Shown piece after piece: positions 46,955 through 54,889 of a stretch of DNA of 64,000 nucleotides. The notes beneath the pieces are model-generated. The model had not been told where the DNA came from. It saw nothing but the letters and a program-made list of their open reading frames with translations, and ran no database searches. The stretch covers positions 1-64,000 of the IMG/VR virus record IMGVR_UViG_3300038423_000085. One strand, written 5' to 3'. The position numbers and the translations under genes were made by a program. Within the stretch, counting starts at the first letter, position 1, and every line of letters starts with the position of its first letter. Origin of the DNA: a virus.

Positions 46955-47087
46955 AAACTGGAGTACCAATCCATTGGTGCGGGGACGAAGGTGGGTTATG
47001 AAAGCACCTATCTCACAGTTGTTCCCCGGTTTGTGGTTGTTACGTCAGGGATTCTTCGTGAGATGGTCCCTAAGGCAGCCACTCTAA
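46944..47087 (+). CDS. Trp/Arg micro-protein, 47 aa
   Basis: ATG 46944 with TTGGAGATGG upstream. VCRNWSTNPLVRGRRWVMK, then LFPGLWLLRQGFFVRWSLRQ. Its TAA overlaps the HU-like start (TAATG), which supports both starts. Confidence 0.48.
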   Translation: MVCRNWSTNPLVRGRRWVMKAPISQLFPGLWLLRQGFFVRWSLRQPL

Positions 47088-47440
47088 TGCCAGGTAAACT
47101 ACGAGCTGGTAAGGCTTTACTCGCACAACGCCTGGTCGATCAGCTTGGTTATTCCCAACGGAAAGCAGCTAAGCTGGTCGATCAGGTCGTAGAGGTATGG
47201 AAGAAGGCCATCAAGGAAGGCCGAGATGTAGACGTCGAAGGACTGGGTACCTTGACGATCGTTAAGAGGAAGAAAGGCCATCGCTTTATCAATGGGTTGG
47301 CCGGTCCTGCCAAGACGATCGTGGAAGCATACAAGTTCAACACAGTCCGGCTGAAGACCGATGTGAAGTTTGAGGAGGTTGAGAATGCCCGGGATGAGCA
47401 AGAACCCGTTCGGGGGCCAGAAGAGCCTCAACAATCTTGA
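47087..47440 (+). CDS. HU/IHF-like DNA-binding protein
   Basis: 117 residues from ATG 47087 (upstream in-frame starts exist). LAQRLVDQLGYSQRKAAKLV, VVEVWKKAIKEGRDVDVEGL, GTLTIVKRK and FNTVRLKTDVKFE follow the HU fold (helices then beta arm); the arm is shortened and altered to GHRFINGLAGPAKTIVEAYK. Acidic C-terminal tail. Would bend or compact phage DNA. Confidence 0.75.
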   Translation: MPGKLRAGKALLAQRLVDQLGYSQRKAAKLVDQVVEVWKKAIKEGRDVDVEGLGTLTIVKRKKGHRFINGLAGPAKTIVEAYKFNTVRLKTDVKFEEVENARDEQEPVRGPEEPQQS

Positions 47441-48074
47441 CGACGATTTCATGGCATCGTTGTTCAAGGGAGAGTTAAATGTGGAACAAACTATCGCACT
47501 CAGAATCATCAAGATGTCCGTCAGGGACTACTTATATTTTGGACTGGGGCGCAACGGGGTTACGCCCGAAAAGTTCCTCGAAGTTTACTATTACTTGTAC
47601 CGGGCCCGCGGGAACGATTCCTGGACTTGGGGCGACCTGCGTACTACCCAGCGGTATCGGGGTGTGGATGGTAAACTCGTCTCTACTACGCGCTCGCTAT
47701 CACCTAAGGAAGTCCTATGGCGCTGCTTCGACACGCATTATAGTCTATGTGCCTTGCCTGACGCATTGCCCATGAAGAAGTTCTTGGATCAAATCAAGGC
47801 GAAGAGAGAGGCAATCCTACAAGCCAATGAGAAGCAGGTACTTACGTATATGGATAAATACCGTGCACAGGAATGGAAACGGCTTAATCGGAGAAAAGGT
47901 AAGCATGCTTTCCCTCGGGTCAATCCTATTCCACTCCTTGTTGCTCCGGACGACGTCAAGGCGTTTGCGCAGCTCTATCTCTTCGGCCGAGCTCCTAAAA
48001 AGGAAGTGGTGGGCAAAATGCTTACGCGCGGAAAGCGAACGTACAAGTCTTTCCTGTTCACGGAGTTAGAATGA
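47385..48074 (+). CDS. Hypothetical protein, 229 aa
   Basis: ATG 47385 after GAGGAGG, overlapping the HU gene end. Helix-rich and basic (IALRIIKMSVRDYLYFGLGR; DKYRAQEWKRLNRRKGKHAF). No family recognised. Confidence 0.6.
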   Translation: MPGMSKNPFGGQKSLNNLDDDFMASLFKGELNVEQTIALRIIKMSVRDYLYFGLGRNGVTPEKFLEVYYYLYRARGNDSWTWGDLRTTQRYRGVDGKLVSTTRSLSPKEVLWRCFDTHYSLCALPDALPMKKFLDQIKAKREAILQANEKQVLTYMDKYRAQEWKRLNRRKGKHAFPRVNPIPLLVAPDDVKAFAQLYLFGRAPKKEVVGKMLTRGKRTYKSFLFTELE

Positions 48075-48256
48075 ACTATGTGAAATGGGGTTGGGTCGTT
48101 GGTGGGATCATCATTGCATCCATCATCGATCTCGTCTACATGTTCTGGTCTCGTTCAAGCCCGGGACATAACTTCCATAGGGCCGGCTGGCAAGCTGGAA
48201 CCCTAGGGAAGGGTCGGTATGATATCATGAAACTAGGGAAGGTTCTGCACCGATGA
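48071..48256 (+). CDS. Membrane-anchored small protein, 61 aa
   Basis: ATGA overlap. One N-terminal membrane helix (WGWVVGGIIIASIIDLVYMF), then a polar basic part. Coupled to the helicase gene by another ATGA. Function unknown. Confidence 0.55.
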   Translation: MNYVKWGWVVGGIIIASIIDLVYMFWSRSSPGHNFHRAGWQAGTLGKGRYDIMKLGKVLHR

Positions 48257-51200
48257 AGAAAATCGAGTACGTAAATGCACTTGATTTCGATCTCGATGAG
48301 GTAGAAGTGGAACAGAATGATCAACAGTCCTCACCCGTACAGCCTTATGTTCCGCCCGCTCCGGTGGTTAAGAAAGCGAAGGTTCATAAAGCAGTGGTGC
48401 CCCTCGGAGTATCTGATCATCCATCCGTTACTCTTCACAAGGGTGGCGGCAAGATCGTCATTACACCGAACGACGTCCATGCCGCAGTTGCCCTTATCGA
48501 AATCAGAGAACGAATCGCCCAGCTTGCTAACCCGGTTCTTACGGCTACTCGGGAGAAGCTAGAGATTCAGTTGCTGCCGGATGTCCAGCCTATGGACTTT
48601 GCTCGGGCCACCAGGGCCTGGAGCTTGGTCAATGTGAAGCTGGACGAACATCCGATGGTAAGACTGCTCGCGCGCTATCACCTGGACGTGACAATCTCTC
48701 CATCGTTGGGTAACTGGGTCAAGAAGGAAGAGAAGCGCCTGGCTAAGGAGCTGACTCCTTTCCTGCTGCCCGACTTCAAGGATGAACGGTCTCTATTCGA
48801 GAAGGTAGAGGCTGGTATGGTCCTTGAATGTACCAAGAACTTTGACTTTGATAACCAAAGGATCTTTACCAAGGGCCAGCGGTATCAGGTGGTTGACACA
48901 GCCCGTGGCGGACAAGGTGGAGGCAACGCCGAGGACGCGAAGGAACACCAAGACGGCATGGTGAAGATCAGCAAGGTGGCTATTGCACCCGGCTGTAAGA
49001 TTATCATGGCAGATGACACCGTCTTCCCGTGGACAGTGTTCAACGGCGATTTGGAGAACAACTTCCACTATGAAGAGAAAGTCATCTATGAACCTTCTAA
49101 GTGTGTACCCGCCAAGTATCCCGGCCTCTTGGCTATGTACCAAAAGCGACTGGATGCGATGGGTCTCGAGCTGTACGACCACGTCAAAGTCGACGCTGTA
49201 CAAGAAGCTCTTAAGCGTGGCACCCTCAATGGTAAACTCATGCGCATGGGAAAGACGTCGGAGTCTATCGTCTGTGCCATGTTTTGGGGCAGTAAGCGTG
49301 TGGCTATTGTTGCGCCACGCAATGCTCGCCTATTCACGGTCAAGGAGTTCGAGAGGCTCGGGCTCAAGAACTACGTCATTGTTGACAGCATGGAGGACCT
49401 CAAGAAACCTGGAACGTTCTATCTCCTGACTTACAGCTGGATGAAGAAGACGTTCGATCCTCATCGTGTCTTCCGGCGCAAGGGCCAAAGCTATTTGCAC
49501 CGGACATACACGGAGAACAAGAAAGAGATCATCGTCGAGCACAAGTGTCCGTTCTGTAAGCGCTCGCTTGAACGCCTCGAGATTAAGAAGAACAAGACTG
49601 AAGGTGGGTTCCTAGTCGAGAAGACTGTTGGCTGGACCAAGGAACGCGGCTATATTTGCAGGAATCAACTTTGCGACTGCAAGGCCAAGTTCGCTTCTCG
49701 TACGGGCGCCCCGATTAATGGTGCAGCCTGGGGATATACGATCGACTCGACGACTCGCAAGATCAAGAGAGCGAAGCCGATAAAGCTCGGTGGTAAGACT
49801 GTTAACATCACATCTTTCACCGGCGCTAAGGTCGATCAGATCGTCCAGAAGAAAGGCAAGGTCAAGAACGACGAAGGAAAGATGGTTGACGGTCTCATCG
49901 AAGAGACCATAACCTTCCAGGATAACTACGTTGGTTGGATTGACTGGGGCCTGAAGTTCCACAAGGACTGCAAGGACAAGAATACCAAGGGCCGGTATTG
50001 CCACGAATGCCACCAAGCAGACGCGGTCTGGATTCCGGCGCCCTACAAGCAGAGAATAACTACTGACCGTGGGAAGAAGGTCCATCTCAAGGACTACTTC
50101 ACCGGAGCAATCATCGATGAGATACATACAATCAAATCATTGGACTCTGACACGGGGAAAGCAATACGCTCTATACGGGCCAAGCGCCGCATGGGCCTTA
50201 CTGGGACCCTTATGCCCAATACTCCTGCGGACGCGTTTTGGCCGCTTCATTGGGTGTTTAAGGGAGGATCAGCGGCATTCCCGTACCATCAGAAAGATGG
50301 AGCCACAGAGTTCTACGATCGCTTCTGCGAATACATCAACATCAAGCGTGGGCACGGGCTGAAAGATAGTCGTAAGATGTTACCCTACTTGAAGAATCCA
50401 GTTGCCTTCTGGGAGCTGATGTCTTCAAAGATGGTCCGGAGGAACTACGAAGATGAACTCGTTAAAGCCTCTCTCGCAAAGGCCAATCGATACTACCCGA
50501 ATGTTGAGTTTCATCGCGTGGAATCGGTTATGGATCCAAAGCAAGCGCAGCTCATGGTGGCTGCAATCAACCACTTCGAGTCGAACTTTAATCAGTACTC
50601 TGCTCAGGTACAACAGGCTGGGCATCTCCTCAACCAGGCAATGGTTGTCTCGCAAATGGTCTACCTCCGAATCGGAGCGACCTGCCCCGAGTACTTCAAC
50701 GTTAAGCTGAAGAAGGTTGGGAAGGCAGCAGTATATGATGGACCCCTGGGTGGCGGCAAGATGGCTGATATTCAGAACATCTGTGCCACCAAGGTCGCGG
50801 CCAATGAAAAGGTCGTGGTCCTCACTGACTTTGTGGAGATGAGAAAATCACTGGCGAAGATGCTGTCGGAACATAATCCGATCGTCTTCGATGGTACATG
50901 GGATGACGATGAGAGAAACGAGAACTTCGAGGCTTTCCTTGAAGACCCTACTCGGAAAATATTCATTGCAGGAACACGTCAGATTCGGGAAGGGACTAAC
51001 CTGTCTGCCGCCAACACAGTTATTTGTTGCGATCTTTTGTGGGAGCCAGGCCTACAGCAACAGGCATGGTCTCGTGCGTTTACTCCTACCTCTGAGAATC
51101 GTACGTGCAATGTCTACGTCTTGATGGCGAAGAATAGCATCGACGAACATGTCTACAACACTTTTTATGCTAAAGTGGCGGCTGCTGAACAAGCACTTGA

Positions 51201-51366
51201 TCGTAAGGTCATTAACCGTCGCGCTCACCAGATCGATTTGCGTTGGTTCGTTGACCGGGTGCTTAGCGATCGCGAAGGGCTACTCTCTTACCTTAAGGAA
51301 GAAGGAGAGAAAGGCATCTTCGTAACTGAGAAGACCTTCCAGATGATCGAGGATCGAGATGTCTAA
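48253..51366 (+). CDS. SNF2-type DNA/RNA helicase with zinc insertions
   Basis: 1037 residues, the largest protein here. Helicase motifs: I MRMGKTSESI, II IIDEIHTIK, III MGLTGTLMPN, V REGTNLSAANTVICC and VI QQQAWSRAF, in SNF2/superfamily 2 order. Between the ATPase halves lie zinc-type cysteine sets (CPFCKRS...CRNQLCDCK and CKDKNTKGRYCHECH). The ~200-residue N-terminal region has no clear domain. Likely translocates on DNA during replication, repair or transcription. Ends in EDRDV, a recurrent C-terminus. Confidence 0.85.
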   Translation: MKKIEYVNALDFDLDEVEVEQNDQQSSPVQPYVPPAPVVKKAKVHKAVVPLGVSDHPSVTLHKGGGKIVITPNDVHAAVALIEIRERIAQLANPVLTATREKLEIQLLPDVQPMDFARATRAWSLVNVKLDEHPMVRLLARYHLDVTISPSLGNWVKKEEKRLAKELTPFLLPDFKDERSLFEKVEAGMVLECTKNFDFDNQRIFTKGQRYQVVDTARGGQGGGNAEDAKEHQDGMVKISKVAIAPGCKIIMADDTVFPWTVFNGDLENNFHYEEKVIYEPSKCVPAKYPGLLAMYQKRLDAMGLELYDHVKVDAVQEALKRGTLNGKLMRMGKTSESIVCAMFWGSKRVAIVAPRNARLFTVKEFERLGLKNYVIVDSMEDLKKPGTFYLLTYSWMKKTFDPHRVFRRKGQSYLHRTYTENKKEIIVEHKCPFCKRSLERLEIKKNKTEGGFLVEKTVGWTKERGYICRNQLCDCKAKFASRTGAPINGAAWGYTIDSTTRKIKRAKPIKLGGKTVNITSFTGAKVDQIVQKKGKVKNDEGKMVDGLIEETITFQDNYVGWIDWGLKFHKDCKDKNTKGRYCHECHQADAVWIPAPYKQRITTDRGKKVHLKDYFTGAIIDEIHTIKSLDSDTGKAIRSIRAKRRMGLTGTLMPNTPADAFWPLHWVFKGGSAAFPYHQKDGATEFYDRFCEYINIKRGHGLKDSRKMLPYLKNPVAFWELMSSKMVRRNYEDELVKASLAKANRYYPNVEFHRVESVMDPKQAQLMVAAINHFESNFNQYSAQVQQAGHLLNQAMVVSQMVYLRIGATCPEYFNVKLKKVGKAAVYDGPLGGGKMADIQNICATKVAANEKVVVLTDFVEMRKSLAKMLSEHNPIVFDGTWDDDERNENFEAFLEDPTRKIFIAGTRQIREGTNLSAANTVICCDLLWEPGLQQQAWSRAFTPTSENRTCNVYVLMAKNSIDEHVYNTFYAKVAAAEQALDRKVINRRAHQIDLRWFVDRVLSDREGLLSYLKEEGEKGIFVTEKTFQMIEDRDV

Positions 51367-51886
51367 CTACGTTTGGATTGTTGAACATAGAGAGTGGCAG
51401 CCATGTCATTGCATGGATTGCACTACCATCTACATTGGCTCCACTCTCCAGATAGCTGAGCATCTAATGAGGTTCAGCCCGGGATTGGATGACAAGAACT
51501 GCTGGTATGCTATTTACCCGGAGGTTGTTGATCATCCTAACTTCGGAGATGTGCCCTATCCTCCAGAGGTAATGGAAGAGAATGGCCGTATGGTGCTCAA
51601 CTTCTATGATGAGCACTACAATCAGATTGAAAACCAACCGGAGGATCCATATCCGTATGTCGACGACACCACAAGCAATAACGAAGGAGCAGTTCCTGGA
51701 GCAGCTGGCGGAGAAGGCAGCCCAGAAAGTATTAGACGGGCTGGACGACACGTCCAGGAGACTGTTGCTGCCGGCGTGGACACGAATCATCAGGGAGGAA
51801 ATGAAACCAATCCTCCAGCTGATCAAGTAAGTCCCCTCATGCAATGGTTCAAGCCCATCTGGAGAGACTTCTGTGGGCAATCATGA
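51359..51886 (+). CDS. Hypothetical protein with overprinted tail, 175 aa
   Basis: N-terminal ~100 residues look structured (VWIVEHREWQPCHCMDCTTI, with a CHCMDC cluster; CWYAIYPEVVDHPNFGDVPY). From 51657 a complete small gene lies inside this one in another frame, and the product here becomes Gly/Asn/Pro-rich until a short end WFKPIWRDFC. Confidence 0.55.
   Translation: MSNYVWIVEHREWQPCHCMDCTTIYIGSTLQIAEHLMRFSPGLDDKNCWYAIYPEVVDHPNFGDVPYPPEVMEENGRMVLNFYDEHYNQIENQPEDPYPYVDDTTSNNEGAVPGAAGGEGSPESIRRAGRHVQETVAAGVDTNHQGGNETNPPADQVSPLMQWFKPIWRDFCGQS
51657..51830 (+). CDS. Nested helical protein, 57 aa
   Basis: Lies wholly within the gene at 51359 in a different frame. MSTTPQAITKEQFLEQLAEK then KVLDGLDDTSRRLLLPAW and a final amphipathic helix: a far more protein-like sequence than the Gly/Asn-rich reading of the outer frame. 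Ribosome site is not strong. A likely case of a real overlapping gene. Confidence 0.5.
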   Translation: MSTTPQAITKEQFLEQLAEKAAQKVLDGLDDTSRRLLLPAWTRIIREEMKPILQLIK

Positions 51887-52349
51887 GGGGTATGTGGTTC
51901 TGATCAAGAAGCCTGGTGATCCTCTGTTGTATGGGCCGGTAGAATATTCGTTCAGTCTAGGTGTCCTGCCGAATGAGACGCAGTTGTTGTATGGGCCGGT
52001 AGAATATTCGTTCAGTCTAGGTGTCCTGCCGAATGAGACGCAGTATTGGTGGGGCGCCCTGAACTATTGGGGCCCAGGCAAGCACATAGATGGGCTGAAG
52101 AGGGCCCAGGATAGCTTGGACTACTGGAAGAAGGGTCATCCTGACTGGGAGTTCAAGATCTGGGACCTGAAAGATCCCATGTTGCCTATCATCATTGATT
52201 GGGCATTGTATGAGGATGCCGGGCAACCAGCACAAACGATTAGTGGGGTGAAGGATAAATACCATCGTAGAAATCTATCCTTTGCCATGAAGACTGGCCA
52301 TGATTTTGCTGCCAGCGTCGCGGAGGCTACACGTGATCAAGCCAAGTAA
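51873..52349 (+). CDS. Hypothetical protein with perfect 20-residue duplication
   Basis: 158 residues from GTG 51873 (ATG 51882 possible). Residues ~18-57 are two identical 20-residue repeats (LLYGPVEYSFSLGVLPNETQ), caused by a perfect 60-bp tandem duplication. The rest is Trp/Asp-rich (WGALNYWGPGKHIDGLKRAQ). No family recognised. Confidence 0.6.
   Translation: MGNHEGYVVLIKKPGDPLLYGPVEYSFSLGVLPNETQLLYGPVEYSFSLGVLPNETQYWWGALNYWGPGKHIDGLKRAQDSLDYWKKGHPDWEFKIWDLKDPMLPIIIDWALYEDAGQPAQTISGVKDKYHRRNLSFAMKTGHDFAASVAEATRDQAK
51925..52044 (+). repeat. Perfect 60-bp tandem duplication
   Basis: Bases 51925-51984 and 51985-52044 are identical. Length is a multiple of three, so the frame is kept. The absence of any difference implies a very recent event or an assembly artefact. 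Confidence 0.95.
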
Positions 52350-52971
52350 GGATGGTACCAAGCTCTGGTTCCTCCCTTATGAGGGGAGCCATGAGCAAGA
52401 GATAGAGTTCCCTCTTGTCTATGCACATACCTGTCCCAAGTGTGGTAACCTGGTACAGGCCTTGTTCCTGACTGATAAGCGGGTCGATCCCAAGCCTTGG
52501 GAAGAGATCCTGACTCACCAGCTGGAGAAGGATGGGAAGTACAAGAGGATTATACCTGGTCGGTCCGACAGGTTCCGTAGCCGTTACACGATCCAGACCA
52601 TTGGACGAGGGTCCTCCGTCAACGCCGAGCTGATACGCTTCGGCGAACACTTTGAGCGGAGGGAGGACGTCATCAACGGTAACATCTGTAACTTCATGGC
52701 GATAAGCTCGACTATCCCCGAGTACCGGGTGTATGACATGCTTTTGGCTTTGGGCAAGAATCCTATACAATATGCTATAAAGGATGAGCACTACGAGGGC
52801 ATCAAGAATAGCCTATTGAATAAGTATGCAGGTAAGGATCAATACGCTTTCGAGCCGGCCGTCGGCAATGGCCCGGAGTTAGTGCTGATTTCGCGAACCG
52901 CATATGGATGGTTCATGGACGAAGCATGCATCAAGTATTACAAGCCGTATCAACCCCCTGTGAAACCTTAA
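52333..52971 (+). CDS. Hypothetical protein, 212 aa
   Basis: GTG 52333 behind CGGAGG. Has a cysteine pair (HTCPKCGNLV) and mixed alpha/beta sequence (IPEYRVYDMLLALGKNPIQY). No family recognised. Confidence 0.6.
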   Translation: MIKPSKDGTKLWFLPYEGSHEQEIEFPLVYAHTCPKCGNLVQALFLTDKRVDPKPWEEILTHQLEKDGKYKRIIPGRSDRFRSRYTIQTIGRGSSVNAELIRFGEHFERREDVINGNICNFMAISSTIPEYRVYDMLLALGKNPIQYAIKDEHYEGIKNSLLNKYAGKDQYAFEPAVGNGPELVLISRTAYGWFMDEACIKYYKPYQPPVKP

Positions 52972-52981
52972 GGAGACACAC

Positions 52982-53404
52982 GTGAGTGCATATAACGAGA
53001 TCGAAACACAGTTCTCGGATCAAGACTGTCTAGTTGAAGCCCTGAAGGAGATGGGCTATCAACCGCAGGTCAGTGAGAAGCCCCAGAATCTGGAAGGCTA
53101 TCACGGCGACAAGCGCGAACAGAAGGCCGAGATCATCATTCCGCGGCGCCAGGTTGGCGGAGCGAGCAATGACGTCGGGTTCAAGAAGAATGCCGATGGG
53201 ACGTTCACTGCTATTATCAGCGACTATGATAAGAGCACGAACTTCAATCTGAAGAAACAGAAAGAACTCAAGGCGAAGTACGCCGAGAAAGTTGCCATGA
53301 AGCAGGCCAAGAGAAATGGTCTGAAGTTCATTGGCAAGAAACAGGTCACGGACCAGAAGACTGGCAAGCCTGTACAGCGCCTACAGTTCGTGACGACCCG
53401 ATGA
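52982..53404 (+). CDS. DUF1257/Ycf35-like protein
   Basis: 140 residues after AAGGAGACAC. FSDQDCLVEALKEMGYQPQV, GYHGDKREQKAEIIIPRRQV and NDVGFKKNADGTFTAIISDY follow the DUF1257 pattern (LxxALxxLG; GYxG; DIGFxxxxDGxY), the family of plastid/cyanobacterial Ycf35. Biochemical function is not established. Two genes later comes a DUF2997-like protein and then a Ycf46-like ATPase, the partners usually seen with it. Confidence 0.72.
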   Translation: MSAYNEIETQFSDQDCLVEALKEMGYQPQVSEKPQNLEGYHGDKREQKAEIIIPRRQVGGASNDVGFKKNADGTFTAIISDYDKSTNFNLKKQKELKAKYAEKVAMKQAKRNGLKFIGKKQVTDQKTGKPVQRLQFVTTR

Positions 53405-53901
53405 GTAACGGACGCTCGAGACCAAAGGTCTATCTTGCCGGCCCTATCTCCGGGCTGACTTATGACCAAGGTCAAGACTGGAGAGTGAAGGTAGCTGAAT
53501 CGTTGGACCAGCTAGGCATAGATGGTTATTCGCCTCTGCGCGCGAAGAGCTACCTCAAGAACTTCGGTACGTTGGAACAATCCTACCAGCTGAAAGACCA
53601 GCCTGTGGCTTGTCTTTCCTCTGACCGCGGGCTTATGACTCGCGATCGTTGGGATGTTACCACGTGCGATGCTATTCTCGTCAATCTTGTTGGTGCCACC
53701 CGCATTAGCGTAGGCACCATGATAGAAGTAGGTATGGCTGACATTCTGCGTAAGCCTCTCGTCCTTGTAATGGAGGAAGGCAATCCGCATGATCATCCAA
53801 TGCTTCGGGAAGCCACTGGCTTCCGAGTGCCTGATCTGGGAACAGCAGTGGAAGTCCTGGACAGAATCCTGAATCCAAATATCGGAGGGAATCGTGGCTA
53901 A
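53401..53901 (+). CDS. Nucleoside 2-deoxyribosyltransferase-like protein
   Basis: 166 residues. KVYLAGPISGLTYDQGQDWR (substrate loop) and CDAILVNLVGATRISVGTMI with EVGMA (catalytic Glu in the family) are diagnostic. These enzymes transfer or hydrolyse deoxyribosyl groups of nucleosides/nucleotides; in phages they serve nucleotide salvage or degrade modified or signalling nucleotides. ATGA coupled to the DUF1257 gene. Confidence 0.8.
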   Translation: MSNGRSRPKVYLAGPISGLTYDQGQDWRVKVAESLDQLGIDGYSPLRAKSYLKNFGTLEQSYQLKDQPVACLSSDRGLMTRDRWDVTTCDAILVNLVGATRISVGTMIEVGMADILRKPLVLVMEEGNPHDHPMLREATGFRVPDLGTAVEVLDRILNPNIGGNRG

Positions 53902-54082
53902 GACAGTCAACGTTGACATCGATGAAGAGGGAAATGTTTCCGTCGACATCATCGGAGCTATTGATGGGACCTGTAAGCACGTTGCTGATGCTTTCAAGAA
54001 GATCGGCAAGGTGACCAAGGACGTCAAGAAGCCCGAGTATTACAAGCAGCCGAACCAAAACGTGATTAAGACCGGTCGATAA
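53894..54082 (+). CDS. DUF2997-like small protein
   Basis: 62 residues from GTG 53894 after GGAGGG. TVNVDIDEEGNVSVDIIGAI, then DGTCKHVADAFKKIGKV and KKPEYYKQ match the DUF2997 layout (strands, G-x-x-C, helix, EYY). Commonly encoded beside DUF1257 proteins and AAA ATPases. Confidence 0.65.
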   Translation: MAKTVNVDIDEEGNVSVDIIGAIDGTCKHVADAFKKIGKVTKDVKKPEYYKQPNQNVIKTGR

Positions 54083-54103
54083 CTCCGGCCGGCGGGAGGA
54101 GCG

Positions 54104-54289
54104 ATGGGGCTAGTGAGCTTGCTTCAAGGTAACACTGTTTACACCCGTCAGGGTACCGGTAAGGAAGAACTCGATCGCCTTATCGATATGCTTGATGAGC
54201 AAGAGATCGAGATTGCGATTGATTATCTGAGCAATCTTTTGCTGTCCCGAGCTCCTAAGATCCGGAACCATGCCCAACCAAGAAGTTAG
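54104..54289 (+). CDS. Hypothetical acidic protein, 61 aa
   Basis: GGGAGGAGCG site. Acidic helical core (EELDRLIDMLDEQEIEIAID) with a basic end. Overlaps the next gene by 20 bases. No family recognised. Confidence 0.55.
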   Translation: MGLVSLLQGNTVYTRQGTGKEELDRLIDMLDEQEIEIAIDYLSNLLLSRAPKIRNHAQPRS

Positions 54290-54605
54290 TGTCGTCGTTC
54301 GCGATGACGGGACTGTGGTCTGCTTGGATCACCCTGAATGCAAATGCTTTAGGGAGATGGGATCTGTAAAGACTCGGAGAGCCAGCCATGTGGAACCGTA
54401 TACGAGAGGCTATCGTATGAGCTTCCACCTACTGAGATGGATTTTCGGGGATCAAGGGCGAGTATCAGACTGGACCAGGAGTTGGGACGTACTATGGAGA
54501 GTGAATCTTACTCCTGTAGGTGGTCCTATTCTGCCTGGCGCCACGATCCTAAGGGAGGCAGCCCTCAGACGAGAAGTCGAGTGGCTGAATAAGAACCTAA
54601 CATGA
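54270..54605 (+). CDS. Hypothetical protein, 111 aa
   Basis: N-terminus has CLDHPECKC (possible metal site); the rest is Arg/Trp-rich (SFHLLRWIFGDQGRVSDWTR, SWDVLWRVNL), reminiscent of a micro-protein fused to a small zinc module. ATGA coupled to the next gene. Confidence 0.5.
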   Translation: MPNQEVSVVVRDDGTVVCLDHPECKCFREMGSVKTRRASHVEPYTRGYRMSFHLLRWIFGDQGRVSDWTRSWDVLWRVNLTPVGGPILPGATILREAALRREVEWLNKNLT

Positions 54606-54889
54606 ACGTTCCAATCGTAGATGTTTCATTTACGATCGTCGGCCGTGTCAAGTTGGACACTGACCGCGCAATGGAAGATCCCTGGTGGGACCAGTCCGTA
54701 AAGGGCTTGAACTTGGATGATAAGATCCAGTTCCAACAGGCGATCTCTAACTACATTTCGGCCTACTTACGACATGAGAATCTCCTGAGTGAGGTTCCTT
54801 GGTCTTGTGGGCCCGCTGATGTATACTCAGTCACAGTTGAGGTGAATAATGGCGGAAGCAACAACGCAGCCGACGAACGGAGCGTCTGA
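54602..54889 (+). CDS. Hypothetical protein, 95 aa
   Basis: Strand-helix layout (VPIVDVSFTIVGRVKLDTDR; DKIQFQQAISNYISAYL). Final ~13 residues overlap the ATPase gene in another frame. Ends DERSV, close to the recurrent C-terminus. No family recognised. Confidence 0.55.
   Translation: MNVPIVDVSFTIVGRVKLDTDRAMEDPWWDQSVKGLNLDDKIQFQQAISNYISAYLRHENLLSEVPWSCGPADVYSVTVEVNNGGSNNAADERSV

Noticed and set aside
51925-52044. CRISPR-like repeat
   Set aside because: Only two directly adjacent copies with no spacer, inside a coding frame; a simple tandem duplication.
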